Both the position numbers and the translations under genes were made by a program. Shown one piece after another: positions 24,240-31,355 of a DNA stretch of 51,349 bases. Under the pieces are notes generated by a model. That model was not told where the DNA came from, ran no database searches, and saw only the letters and a list, made by a program, of their open reading frames with translations. How positions within the stretch are numbered: position 1 is the stretch's first letter; every line of letters starts with the position of its first letter. Source of the stretch: VRUE01 sp036524775 (GTDB taxonomy: Bacteria > Actinomycetota > Thermoleophilia > Solirubrobacterales > 70-9); NCBI GenBank assembly GCA_036524775.1, contig DATDBO010000011.1:1-51349 (forward strand), given 5' to 3'.

Positions 24240-24713
24240 TCAGTCCACCGGCGCCATCACGCGGGTGACGGAGTCGCCCACAAAGCAGGGCTTCTCGTTG
24301 CCCTCGACCTCGAGGGTGAAGCGGGTCACGACCTCCCACCAGCCGCCGCCCTTCTCGTCGATCGAGACGACCTCGGCGCGGCCGCGGACCTTGGAGTCGA
24401 CCGGAACGGGGGCGGGGAAGCGGATCTTGTTCCAACCGTAGTTGACGCCGAGGGCGAAGCCGGTCGAGGAGATCAGCTCTTTGCGGAAGCCGTCGACCAG
24501 CGAGAGCGTGAGGTTGCCGTGGGCGATCGTCGTGCCGAAGGGACTCTCGTTCTTGGCCTTCTCGACGTCGACGTGGATCCACTGATCGTCGCCGGAAAGC
24601 TCGGCGAAGGTGTCGATGTCGGCCTGCGTGACCGTGCGCCACTCGCTCGGGCCGATCTCCTGCCCGAGCAGCGCCTGCATCCCCTCGACTCCCTGTACCT
24701 CGACGGTCGCCAT
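24240..24713 (-). CDS. MaoC-type (R)-hydratase/dehydratase
   Basis: A 157-residue single hot-dog domain. The active site is in SGDDQWIHVDVEKAKNESPFG, with D42 and H47 spaced as in (R)-specific enoyl-CoA hydratases, followed by TTIAHGNLTLSLVDGF. The C-terminus (CFVGDSVTRVMAPVD) is duplicated in degraded form 2 kb to the left. The family hydrates (2E)-enoyl-CoA to (3R)-hydroxyacyl-CoA; the partner pathway is not in the window. It converges with the TIR-like gene, 17 bp apart. Confidence 0.88.
   Translation of the reverse strand: MATVEVQGVEGMQALLGQEIGPSEWRTVTQADIDTFAELSGDDQWIHVDVEKAKNESPFGTTIAHGNLTLSLVDGFRKELISSTGFALGVNYGWNKIRFPAPVPVDSKVRGRAEVVSIDEKGGGWWEVVTRFTLEVEGNEKPCFVGDSVTRVMAPVD
24251..24431 (-). 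repeat. direct repeat of the maoC 3' end, right copy (in the intact gene)
   Basis: Partner of 22206-22387, inside the intact maoC coding sequence. The two copies are in the same orientation, about 2.04 kb apart. Confidence 0.88.
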
Positions 24714-24721
24714 CGCGCGGC

Positions 24722-24727
24722 AGTCTA
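24722..24727 (-). promoter_or_regulatory. -10 hexamer TAGACT, 8 nt before maoC
   Basis: On the minus strand TAGACT ends 8 nt before the ATG at 24713 without a ribosome-binding site between. It overlaps the vapC stop region, so maoC can be transcribed separately from vapBC. Confidence 0.5.
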
Positions 24728-25144
24728 GACCGGCCCGGGTTCGGATGCGGCGGCAAGCCGCAGCGTCGCGTGGCGGGCGATGACCTGGAAGTCCGCATCG
24801 CAGCAGAGGAGCTCCGCATCGCTACGCATCGCAACGACCGCGATCAGGCAATCGACGAGACTGCGTGGCGTCTCCCCACCACGACGGCAGTGGCGGAACA
24901 GCTCCGCTGCGCTCTCGTAGTCGGCAGGCCCCTCCACCGCGAGGAAACGTTGGCCGTAGAGCAATCTCCGCAGCCAGTCTCGCTCCGCGTCGTCTTTTGC
25001 GCCCGCGAGCACCTCCATCAAGACCACATCGGTGGTGGCAAGTTCGACGCGCTCCTCAAGAGCCGTCTCCAGCGCAAGATGGATTCGGCTGCCGGTCGCC
25101 CGCAGCAACTCGATCCAGGCGGAACTGTCGACAAGAGTCACCAC
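24725..25144 (-). CDS. vapC: VapC-type PIN-domain toxin
   Basis: A 139-residue PIN domain. Acidic residues of the RNase site are D6 (VDSSAWIELL), E44 (LMEVLAGA), D98 (SLVDCLIA) and D116/D118 (CCDADFQ). VapC toxins cut tRNA or rRNA; the target here is unknown. Two consecutive GTG codons, 25144 and 25141, could start it; the second overlaps the antitoxin stop as GTGA. It follows vapB directly in a typical module. Confidence 0.9.
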   Translation of the reverse strand: MVTLVDSSAWIELLRATGSRIHLALETALEERVELATTDVVLMEVLAGAKDDAERDWLRRLLYGQRFLAVEGPADYESAAELFRHCRRGGETPRSLVDCLIAVVAMRSDAELLCCDADFQVIARHATLRLAAASEPGPV

Positions 25145-25347
25145 TCCGGCACGTCGTGCGAACGCATCTTGTCGAGGTCGCCAACCCAGCCCCGTCCCTC
25201 CGCCGAAAGCATTTCCTCACGGCTCATCGGCTCGCCGACGAGTTTTCGCAAAGCGAAGTCGACAGCCTCACGCTTGCTGCGAAGGCGGTAGATGCTCATC
25301 GCACGCTCGATCAGCGCGTCGTCGATCTCGATGTTCGTTCGCGTCAC
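25138..25347 (-). CDS. vapB: VapB-type antitoxin
   Basis: A 69-residue protein starting at GTG 25347. The N-terminus is a short strand and two helices (TRTNIEIDDALIERAM, RSKREAVDFALRKLV) as in MetJ/Arc-like VapB antitoxins; the C-terminus (GRGWVGDLDKMR) is the toxin-binding tail, with the GW motif seen in many VapBs. The frame is open upstream, but the start is fixed by the -10 box TATTCT 6 nt before the GTG and by the palindromic operator. Confidence 0.88.
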   Translation of the reverse strand: MTRTNIEIDDALIERAMSIYRLRSKREAVDFALRKLVGEPMSREEMLSAEGRGWVGDLDKMRSHDVPEW

Positions 25348-25353
25348 GGAGAC

Positions 25354-25375
25354 AGAATACACCTCTTGGTGTATT
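25354..25375 (-). promoter_or_regulatory. vapBC operator palindrome overlapping the -10 box
   Basis: AATACACC (25356-25363) and GGTGTATT (25368-25375) are perfect 8-base inverted repeats around TCTT. The -10 box TATTCT (minus strand, 25354-25359) overlaps one arm and ends 6 nt before the vapB GTG. Binding of the VapBC complex here would block transcription, the usual autoregulation of such modules. Confidence 0.75.
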
Positions 25376-25427
25376 GACACACCTACCTGCTCGTTTGTGT
25401 TCTCGGCAACCGCCGCCCCGGCCCGCT

Positions 25428-26771
25428 TCATTCGACCAACCTCACTTCGAAGGCCGGGGCGACGAGGGCGCCGATGCCGCCCAGGAGGGCGAGGATGCGG
25501 GTCACGTATGCCTGGGTCTCGGGGTAGTCGGGGATGCAGCCGCAGGCTTCGACCGGCGCGGGGCCGGCGTTGTAGGCGGCGAGGGCGAGGGCCGGGTCGC
25601 CGAACTGGCCCAGCAGGTCCGACATCAGGTGGGCCTGGGCGTCGATCGCTTCGGCCGGGTCGTAGGGGTTGCGCAAGCCGTAGGCCGCGGCTGTCGACGG
25701 CATGAACTGGGCGATGCCCTGCGCGCCGGCCGGTGAGCCGGCGGTCGGGTCGAATCCAGACTCGGCCATCAACTGCCCGGCGAGCAGCGCGGCGGAGACG
25801 TTCCAGCGCGTCGCGGCGCGCAGCAGCATCTCGCGATACTCGGTCGGGACGAACGAGGGCAAGGTCATGCTCGCCATGGCGCCGTCTCCCCCACCGCCCG
25901 TCGCGGTCACCGCGTTGCCCGCTGTCGAACAGGGTGCCGGTCCGACGGTGAAGCCGTAGTGCCAAGCCTCCCACGAGTAACGCTGCACGAAGCCGAAGCG
26001 CGAGGCGTTCGCCGCCAGCCAGCCGTACGCGGTTTCGGGACCGAGGTCGAGCTCGGTCGCGCAGCGGTGCAGCGACTGGCCGGGTGGCGCGACCATGCGC
26101 GGGTCGGGGTTGGCGGCGAAGAGCGCGGCCTGTTCGGCGTCGGAGCGGAAGCCGGAGTTGACGACGAGCGTGATGCCGTCGCCGGCCGCCGCGGCGGCCA
26201 TCCGGTCGAAGGCGGCGGCCACGTCCGGCCGCATTCCCTCCCCCGTCCGGTATAGGAGCGGGCCGCTGTAGCCGCCGCCACTGGCCATTGCCGGCGCAGC
26301 GCCGGCGCCACTCGGCGAAGCGCCTGCTTCGGCAACGGCCGATGCCTCAACGGCGGGACGTACACCTGTAGCGGTCTCCAGCTCCAGCCTGCCGATGACC
26401 ACGGCCTTGACCCGAACCGGCGCGAAGGACGCTCGGTCCGGAAAGGCGATGCGCAGGCGATCTGGCTCGACCCCGTTGGCTCGCGAGACGTCGACTGCAG
26501 CAGACTCGGCCCTCGCGAGGTAGACCACCTTCGACAGATGCGCCGGGTTCGGCAGACCGTTCGGCAACCGCGGCGGCGCCAGCAGCCGCGGCAGGTCGTC
26601 GCGCATCGAGCGAGCGGCCGAGATCGCCGCCAGGTCGGCCGCACGCTGCGCCCTGCCCTTGCCGGTAACCGCCCCGGCGATCGCCACCAGCGCCAGCGCT
26701 GCGGCGATCAGCGCGAACGACGCCCCGAGCGCCAACAGCAGCGCCTGCCCGTCCTCTCTTCGATGGTCCAT
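25428..26771 (-). CDS. TadG-like anchor fused to VanY-type carboxypeptidase and lytic transglycosylase domains
   Basis: A 447-residue protein with three parts. Residues 7-60 are a TadG/TadE-like N-terminus: one transmembrane helix then RAQRAADLAAISAARSM. Residues 170-275 look like a D-Ala-D-Ala carboxypeptidase of the VanY/LAS group: SGFRS (206-210), H235 and D242 in HRCATELD, and E268/H271 in WEAWH. Residues 310-410 are an SLT lytic transglycosylase: E337 in LMAESGF, GAQGIAQFMPSTA and ALAAYNAGP. It would cut both peptides and glycan outside the membrane, perhaps making space for a Tad-like pilus. It follows a conserved upstream element shared with the TadE operon. Confidence 0.85.
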   Translation of the reverse strand: MDHRREDGQALLLALGASFALIAAALALVAIAGAVTGKGRAQRAADLAAISAARSMRDDLPRLLAPPRLPNGLPNPAHLSKVVYLARAESAAVDVSRANGVEPDRLRIAFPDRASFAPVRVKAVVIGRLELETATGVRPAVEASAVAEAGASPSGAGAAPAMASGGGYSGPLLYRTGEGMRPDVAAAFDRMAAAAAGDGITLVVNSGFRSDAEQAALFAANPDPRMVAPPGQSLHRCATELDLGPETAYGWLAANASRFGFVQRYSWEAWHYGFTVGPAPCSTAGNAVTATGGGGDGAMASMTLPSFVPTEYREMLLRAATRWNVSAALLAGQLMAESGFDPTAGSPAGAQGIAQFMPSTAAAYGLRNPYDPAEAIDAQAHLMSDLLGQFGDPALALAAYNAGPAPVEACGCIPDYPETQAYVTRILALLGGIGALVAPAFEVRLVE

Positions 26772-26806
26772 GCCGCGACCGTGACGGGCACAAGCGCACG
26801 CGTGGC

Positions 26807-26832
26807 GCGCTCAATCGAAAAATTGTGTGACG
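26807..26832 (-). promoter_or_regulatory. 26-bp element shared by two Tad-like promoters, copy 1
   Basis: On the minus strand the core reads ACACAATTTTTCGATTGAGC. It matches 28884-28909 at 23 of 26 positions, and both copies end 35 nt before the start codon of a TadE/TadG-like gene. A further match, GCCGCGACCGT, lies between element and start in both. It is probably a common promoter or regulator site. Confidence 0.6.
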
Positions 26833-26833
26833 A

Positions 26834-27235
26834 CTACGCGCCGATATGGCGGCTGGCGTCAATGATCTCGATCAGGCCCTCGACACCGCGAAAATCCTTT
26901 GCGTTGAGCGTATAGAGCGGTAACTCGTTAGAAAGTGCGGTCGCGGCAATCATCAGGTCAACCGCCCGGGCACCTCGGGGCTTGCGACCGATCCGTTCAA
27001 CAGCCGCTGCCACGACACCGTACGCTCGCGCGCACGCGAGATCGAAAGGCAAGACGTCAATACTCGTTTCGACCTGATGAAGGTGCCGTCGACGGCGCTC
27101 TCTCTCAAGATCATTTCGGGTCGCACCAGGACCTCGAGCCAGCTCAGCAATAGTCAACGCCGACGTTGCGAATGTCAGGCAAAGACGGCGAAGCTCAATT
27201 TTCTTCAGGTCTGCCAAGGCAGACGTGTCGATCAG
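26834..27235 (-). CDS. VapC-like PIN toxin with unclear start codon
   Basis: The PIN domain begins LIDTSALADL (D3) and continues with TIAELARG (E31), AVDLMIAATALSNELPLYTLNAKDFRGVEG (D93, D114), all key acidic residues in place. No ATG, GTG or TTG is in frame near this N-terminus; the nearest ATG (27394) would add 53 Ser/Arg/Pro-rich residues that are antisense-like and overlap the upstream gene. CTG 27235 is used here. The putative antitoxin frame overlaps the start by 41 bp, so coupling is likely. It interrupts a Tad-like gene cluster. Confidence 0.72.
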   Translation of the reverse strand: MIDTSALADLKKIELRRLCLTFATSALTIAELARGPGATRNDLERERRRRHLHQVETSIDVLPFDLACARAYGVVAAAVERIGRKPRGARAVDLMIAATALSNELPLYTLNAKDFRGVEGLIEIIDASRHIGA

Positions 27236-27482
27236 TGTTCGCCGCCCAGGCGTACCAATCTTTCGGGCTGGGGTCGACGACCGCGTCGAGATCCGCGCGC
27301 AACTGCTCGTAGTCGATGCTGGGAGCGTCGGCAAAGGCTTCGGCGAGCTCGTTCGCCGGAACGAACTGGCGCCGCTCGTGACGGCCCCGCTCACTTTTCC
27401 TGCTCCCGTGGGTACGCGGTTTTACGCCCCTGTTCAGCGCCCCCAAGCTCTCGGTCTCTCCCTTGAAGTTGTCCTTGCCCAT
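27195..27482 (-). CDS. putative antitoxin partner of the PIN toxin
   Basis: A 95-residue frame from ATG 27482, with GGAG about 6 nt upstream. The first 40 residues are basic (NRGVKPRTHGSRKSERGRHERRQ), the second half acidic and helical (ANELAEAFADAPSIDYEQLRADLDAVVDPSP), the pattern of a flexible antitoxin with a toxin-binding tail. It does not match a family I can name; the assignment rests on position and size. Its first 92 bp overlap the end of the preceding gene. Confidence 0.5.
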   Translation of the reverse strand: MGKDNFKGETESLGALNRGVKPRTHGSRKSERGRHERRQFVPANELAEAFADAPSIDYEQLRADLDAVVDPSPKDWYAWAANTDRHVCLGRPEEN

Positions 27483-28179
27483 GCTCCGCTCCATCCTTGT
27501 CATCGTAGCACTGCTGAAATCTGTTGTCTTCGGTACTCAGCAAACGCCGGCGAGCTCCTGCCGGAAGCGCAGAGGTGTCGGCCGGTAACGCGCCGAGCAG
27601 GGCCGTGCGGGCGGGGAGCCAGGCGAGGGCGCACTTGAGGACCGCGACTCGCAGGTCCCGGTCGAGAAGGTCGCGGACGATCAGGGCCGTCAGCGGCCGG
27701 TCGCGGGCGAGGTCGGCGCGCAGGAGGGCCGCGCCGGCCGGGATCCGCGGGTGCGCGAGCGCCTCTGTCCACAGCGCCGGCGGCAGGTGTACGACGGCGG
27801 CCGACTCGCGGACGAGCGGGAGCGCCGTGGGCAGACGCTCGAGCCCGTCGGGGTCGGGCGGCACGGTTAGCTGGCAGAAGCGACCGCGGGAGGCGATCGC
27901 GGCCTCGGGCATGTGCGACGCCAACCTCTCCTCCAGGCCGCGGGCGCCGGCGGTGGCGATCAGCGACGGACGCGGCGGTCGCGCGGCGGAGAGGTCGATC
28001 AGCAGCGCCGCGCGATCCGGCTCGGATGCGGCGCAGGCGAGGGCGGCGGCCGCGGGCCTCGCGCCGGTGGCGTCGCCCACCGTGGTGGCAAGGACGACTG
28101 GTCCAGCCTGCGACCTGCCCGCCGCTGTAGAGGCGGCGTCCGCCGTCCCTCTGGTGGTGCCCTCCGCCCGCCCAATCAC
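27391..28179 (-). CDS. unknown protein of the Tad-like cluster, C-terminus probably altered
   Basis: A 262-residue protein starting at GTG 28179, overlapping the tadE-like stop. Residues 25-205 alternate short strands and helices (GPVVLATTVGDATGA, AALLIDLSAARP, AAVVHLPPALW, LRVAVLKCALAWLPARTALLGALP), reminiscent of CpaE/TadZ-type ParA-like folds that have lost the P-loop; this is a weak guess. After about residue 215 the sequence turns into polar low-complexity residues that lie in the overlap with the putative antitoxin, suggesting the original end was replaced when the toxin-antitoxin pair inserted. Confidence 0.55.
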   Translation of the reverse strand: MIGRAEGTTRGTADAASTAAGRSQAGPVVLATTVGDATGARPAAAALACAASEPDRAALLIDLSAARPPRPSLIATAGARGLEERLASHMPEAAIASRGRFCQLTVPPDPDGLERLPTALPLVRESAAVVHLPPALWTEALAHPRIPAGAALLRADLARDRPLTALIVRDLLDRDLRVAVLKCALAWLPARTALLGALPADTSALPAGARRRLLSTEDNRFQQCYDDKDGAEHGQGQLQGRDRELGGAEQGRKTAYPREQEK

Positions 28180-28505
28180 CTCGGCCTCGCCACTGCCGAG
28201 GAGGTGACGGTTAGGTGGTCGGCGACCGGGGGCAGCGGCGAGGGTGGGCGCAGGCGCACGGTCACCCGGCCGCCTTCGACCGCGACGTCGACTTCGTCCT
28301 CCGCCCAGTCCGGCAGGGCCGCGCGCACCGCCTCTTTCGTCTGACCGCCAGATGCCAACGCCAGCGCCCCGGCCTCGGCCGCGCCGTCGGCAAGCGTCAG
28401 CGCGTAGCCGGTGGCCAGGAGCTGCAGCGCAAGCAGTCCGGCGAGCAGCAGCACCGGCAGCGCGGCGACCAGTTCGACGGTCGACTGCCCCGCCTCCCTA
28501 TCCAT
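28176..28505 (-). CDS. TadE-like pseudopilin family protein
   Basis: A 109-residue protein from ATG 28505, which overlaps the previous stop (ATGGATAG). It has the TadE signature GQSTVELVAALPVLLLAGLLALQLLATGYAL, a short N-terminus with Glu ahead of one hydrophobic helix, then a small extracytoplasmic domain. TadE-like proteins are minor pilins or assembly factors of Flp/Tad pili. No tadA/B/C genes are in the window. Confidence 0.8.
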   Translation of the reverse strand: MDREAGQSTVELVAALPVLLLAGLLALQLLATGYALTLADGAAEAGALALASGGQTKEAVRAALPDWAEDEVDVAVEGGRVTVRLRPPSPLPPVADHLTVTSSAVARPR

Positions 28506-28848
28506 CGCCCGGCTCCAGCGCAACCTCGGCGCCGACGGTCAGGTCGGGCATCGCCGGCAGCAGGCGGGGCACGACGACCCGAACCGAGACCGCATCTCCC
28601 TCGTCCACCTCCGCTCCAGGACGCATCGAGTCGGGCAGTGCCCGTCGCGCCGCGGCGGTCGCATCGCCCCCGACCAGTGCCGCCCGAGCGCCCGCCCGCG
28701 CCGCGATCCCCGCCGACCACAGCGCCTGCCCGGCGAGCCCGATCTGTGCCGCGACCAGGACCGCGAGCAGCAGGAACGGCACCACGGCGACCATCTCGAC
28801 CGAAGCGGTCCCGTCCTCCCTGAAGCTGCCCGCGGCCTGGTGCGACAC
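28498..28848 (-). CDS. TadE-like protein
   Basis: A 116-residue protein with GTASVEMVAVVPFLLLAVLVAAQIGLAGQALWSAG, again a TadE-type N-terminus, followed by a beta-rich exported part (AEVDEGDAVSVRVVVPRLLP). It is first in a run of overlapping genes (28848 to 27391) and lies 35 nt downstream of the shared 26-bp element. Role in a Tad-like pilus or secretion apparatus is inferred from family and context. Confidence 0.78.
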   Translation of the reverse strand: MSHQAAGSFREDGTASVEMVAVVPFLLLAVLVAAQIGLAGQALWSAGIAARAGARAALVGGDATAAARRALPDSMRPGAEVDEGDAVSVRVVVPRLLPAMPDLTVGAEVALEPGDG

Positions 28849-28883
28849 GCCGCGACCGTCCCAGCTCCCAACGCACGAGTGTT

Positions 28884-28909
28884 GCGCTCAAACGAAAAGT
28901 TGTGTAACG
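28884..28909 (-). promoter_or_regulatory. 26-bp element shared by two Tad-like promoters, copy 2
   Basis: Minus-strand core ACACAACTTTTCGTTTGAGC; partner of 26807-26832 and at the same distance (35 nt) from the next start codon (28848). It is directly downstream of the 28950 gene. Confidence 0.6.
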
Positions 28910-28949
28910 GCTTAGAGCCGTTTTGGCTGCAAGCCGGTCGGCTCGACGC

Positions 28950-29300
28950 TCAGTAGGCGTTCGCCTCGGTCCAGACTTTCCAGATCGCCGCTATCGACCC
29001 GCCGAGCAGGACGATCCAGGCGAGCGTGCCGCCGCCGCTCGAGAACATCTCGTCGCTGCCGGCGATCAGCAGGGCGAGCAGGCCGAGTGCCGCATAGAGG
29101 ATCGCGCGGCGGCCGTCGCTCAGGGTCGCCAGCGTCAACTGCTGTTGGCGGCTGAGCACGAACACCGTCCAGGCGATCGCCGCCAGGAAGCCCATCGTGA
29201 TCGCGGTGAGGATCGCGTCGGCCGCGTTCCCGCCCGCCGGCACGAAGGCGACCACGGCGGCGAGCAGCATCACGATCACGACGTTTCGCAACATCCCCAT
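28950..29300 (-). CDS. small four-helix membrane protein, unknown
   Basis: A 116-residue protein with four hydrophobic segments (VVIVMLLAAVVAFVP, ILTAITMGFLAAIAWTVFVL, AILYAALGLLALLIA, TLAWIVLLGGSIAAIWKVW) and short polar loops. No family recognised. ATG 29300 lies 6 nt after a TAGACT hexamer. It is the last gene of the phosphate region on this strand and has its own promoter, so a link to Pit is not certain. Confidence 0.65.
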   Translation of the reverse strand: MGMLRNVVIVMLLAAVVAFVPAGGNAADAILTAITMGFLAAIAWTVFVLSRQQQLTLATLSDGRRAILYAALGLLALLIAGSDEMFSSGGGTLAWIVLLGGSIAAIWKVWTEANAY

Positions 29301-29306
29301 GGTCGA

Positions 29307-29312
29307 AGTCTA
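29307..29312 (-). promoter_or_regulatory. -10 hexamer TAGACT, 6 nt before the small membrane protein
   Basis: On the minus strand TAGACT ends 6 nt before ATG 29300, with no ribosome-binding site between; a clean example of the leaderless arrangement in this window. Confidence 0.5.
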
Positions 29313-29344
29313 GATCGCCCGCCCGCGGCGGACGCGGGCGCCGG

Positions 29345-29581
29345 CTACTTGCTCATCATCACGACGATGCCGACGACGACCGCAGCCAGGGTCGTCAGCA
29401 GCGCCAGGCCGCCGAGCACGGCGACTGCGCCCGCCGCCAACGGTCGGCCGCCGCGGCTGAGATCGGCGAAGCGGGCGCCGCCCCAGATCGCGACCGAGAA
29501 GATCGTCGTCACCCCCACGCCCGCGACGAAGGAGGCGATCACGGTCTGCAGGAGCTCCTTGGTCTCGACGATCGTCGCCAC
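29345..29581 (-). CDS. small two-helix membrane protein downstream of pit
   Basis: A 78-residue protein with two hydrophobic segments (VIASFVAGVGVTTIFSVAIW and AAGAVAVLGGLALLTTLAAVVVGIVVM) and no recognised domain. It starts 10 bp after the pit stop and is therefore probably co-transcribed with the phosphate transporter; it might be an accessory subunit, which is inference. Confidence 0.65.
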   Translation of the reverse strand: MATIVETKELLQTVIASFVAGVGVTTIFSVAIWGGARFADLSRGGRPLAAGAVAVLGGLALLTTLAAVVVGIVVMMSK

Positions 29582-29591
29582 CCGATCGCTC

Positions 29592-30689
29592 CTAGCCCGC
29601 CGGCACCGGCGAGCCCTGCTGGGAACGGCGCACGAAGGCGACGACGACCAGCGCCAGCGCCGCCAACGTCACCAGGACCGGGCCCAAGGCCCCCGTGCCG
29701 AAGATCCGCGTCAGCCCGTAGGTGGCGGCGCCGATTCCGGCGGCGGCGGGCAGGGTCAGCAGCCAGGCGACGAAGATGTTGCCGGCCACCCCCCAACGCA
29801 CCGCGGAGAGCCGCTTGCCGGCGCCGGCGCCCATCACCCCGCCGTTGATCACGTGGGTGGTCGAGAGCGGAAAGCCGAAATGGGTCGAGGAGAGGATCAC
29901 CGCGGCGCCCGCCCCCTGCGCCGAGAACCCCTGGGCGGCGTCCATCTTGATGATGCGGCTGCCGGTGGTGCGGATGATCCGCCAGCCGCCGAAGTAGGTG
30001 CCCAGGGCAATCGCCGTCGCGGCAGAGGCGATCACCCAGAACGGCGGATCGGCATCGGCGCCGAGCGTGCCGTTGGCGATCAGCGCCAAGGTGATGATGC
30101 CCATCGTCTTCTGCGCGTCGTTGGTGCCGTGAGCGAGGGCAAGCAGGCCACCCGAGACGATCTGGCCGTAGCGGAAGCCGCGCGTCACCGGTCCGGGCCG
30201 CTGCCGGCCGACGATCCGGTAGACGATGCCGATACCGATGCCGGCGACGAGGAAGGCGACCAGCGGAGCGACGACGGCCGGCACCAGAACTTTGCCGACC
30301 AGCCCGTCGGCAAACACCGCGTCCAGCCCCGCCGCGGCGACGGCCGAGCCGACGACACCGCCGATCAGCGCGTGGGAAGAGCTCGACGGCAGCCCGAACC
30401 ACCAGGTGATCAGGTTCCAGGCGATCGCGCCGATCAGGCCCGCAAAGACGATCGTCGGCGTGATCACAGCGGCGTCGACGACGTCGTTGGCGACCGTCGC
30501 CGCGACGGAGATCGAGAGGAACGCGCCGACGAAGTTGAGCAGCGACGCCATCGCGATCGCCACCTGCGGCCGCGCCGCCCCGGTCGAGATCGAGGTCGCG
30601 ACGACATTCGCCGTGTCGTGGAACCCGTTGGTGAAGTCGAAGGCGAGCGCCGTGCCGACGACTATTACGAGAATGAGCTCAGAGTCCAC
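29592..30689 (-). CDS. pit: low-affinity inorganic phosphate transporter (PiT family)
   Basis: A 365-residue membrane protein with about ten helices. Both inverted-repeat signatures of PiT transporters are present: FDFTNGFHDTANVVATSISTG near the N-terminus and ALAHGTNDAQKTMGIITLA in the middle, plus GLPSSSSHALIGGVVG and FPLSTTHVINGGVMG. It imports metal-phosphate with protons. The PhoU-like DUF47 gene is directly upstream (9 bp), the usual partner. Confidence 0.95.
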   Translation of the reverse strand: MDSELILVIVVGTALAFDFTNGFHDTANVVATSISTGAARPQVAIAMASLLNFVGAFLSISVAATVANDVVDAAVITPTIVFAGLIGAIAWNLITWWFGLPSSSSHALIGGVVGSAVAAAGLDAVFADGLVGKVLVPAVVAPLVAFLVAGIGIGIVYRIVGRQRPGPVTRGFRYGQIVSGGLLALAHGTNDAQKTMGIITLALIANGTLGADADPPFWVIASAATAIALGTYFGGWRIIRTTGSRIIKMDAAQGFSAQGAGAAVILSSTHFGFPLSTTHVINGGVMGAGAGKRLSAVRWGVAGNIFVAWLLTLPAAAGIGAATYGLTRIFGTGALGPVLVTLAALALVVVAFVRRSQQGSPVPAG

Positions 30690-30698
30690 AGTCGGGCG

Positions 30699-31319
30699 TC
30701 ACGAGTTCTTGATGACTATGCCCTCGAGAATTTGCGCCGCCGTCTCGGTCGCGTCAATCGCGTTCTCGAGCACCGCGAACATGTCCTTCCAGCGGATCAC
30801 GACCATCGGGTCGATGCCGTTGGAGAAGAGCGAGGCGACCGCGTCGCGCGAGATTCGATCCCCGTCGTTCTCCAGCCGGTGGATCTCGATCCAGTAGCGA
30901 TCGAGCCCCTTCAGCTCGCGCAGGTGCTGGAGCGCCTCGGCGAGCTGCTCGCAGGCGCTCACCAGCACCTTGGTCAGCGCCTGGGCCTGCGCCATCGGAG
31001 CTTCGATCTGGTAGAGCCCGAGCAGGTCGGCGGCTTCCTCGGTGTAGTCGACGATGTCGTCCATCTGCGTCGCCAGGGCGTAGATGTCCTCGCGGTCGAT
31101 CGGCGTCACGAAGGTCGAGTTGAGTCGCTGGACGATGTCGTGGGTGATCCGGTCGCCCTCGTGCTCGGCCTTGAAGATCTCGCGCGGCAGATCGCTTTCG
31201 TCGGGCCAGCGGCCCATCATCTCGTCGAGCAGGCGGGCGGCGTGGAGGGTGTTCTGACCGGCTTCTATGAAGAGATCGAAGAAGACGCTGTCGCGCGGCA
31301 GAAGGGAGAGGCGGACCAC
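30699..31319 (-). CDS. DUF47/PhoU-like Pit accessory protein
   Basis: A 206-residue all-helical protein of the DUF47 (Pit accessory, TIGR00153) type. Two PhoU-like repeats carry the acidic metal-binding motifs EHEGDRITHD and RLENDGDRISRD. Such proteins control Pit transport, as PhoU does for Pst. The GTG start lies 6 nt after TAGGAT; the gene is separated from ppk by 36 bp, so the pair DUF47-pit can have its own promoter. Confidence 0.92.
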   Translation of the reverse strand: MVRLSLLPRDSVFFDLFIEAGQNTLHAARLLDEMMGRWPDESDLPREIFKAEHEGDRITHDIVQRLNSTFVTPIDREDIYALATQMDDIVDYTEEAADLLGLYQIEAPMAQAQALTKVLVSACEQLAEALQHLRELKGLDRYWIEIHRLENDGDRISRDAVASLFSNGIDPMVVIRWKDMFAVLENAIDATETAAQILEGIVIKNS

Positions 31320-31325
31320 GCGCTC

Positions 31326-31331
31326 ATCCTA
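31326..31331 (-). promoter_or_regulatory. -10-like hexamer TAGGAT before the DUF47-pit pair
   Basis: On the minus strand TAGGAT ends 6 nt before GTG 31319, in the short gap after ppk. No ribosome-binding site is present between, so translation would begin at the 5' end. Confidence 0.45.
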
Positions 31332-31355
31332 GTGATCGGCGACGACCCCGCAGGC

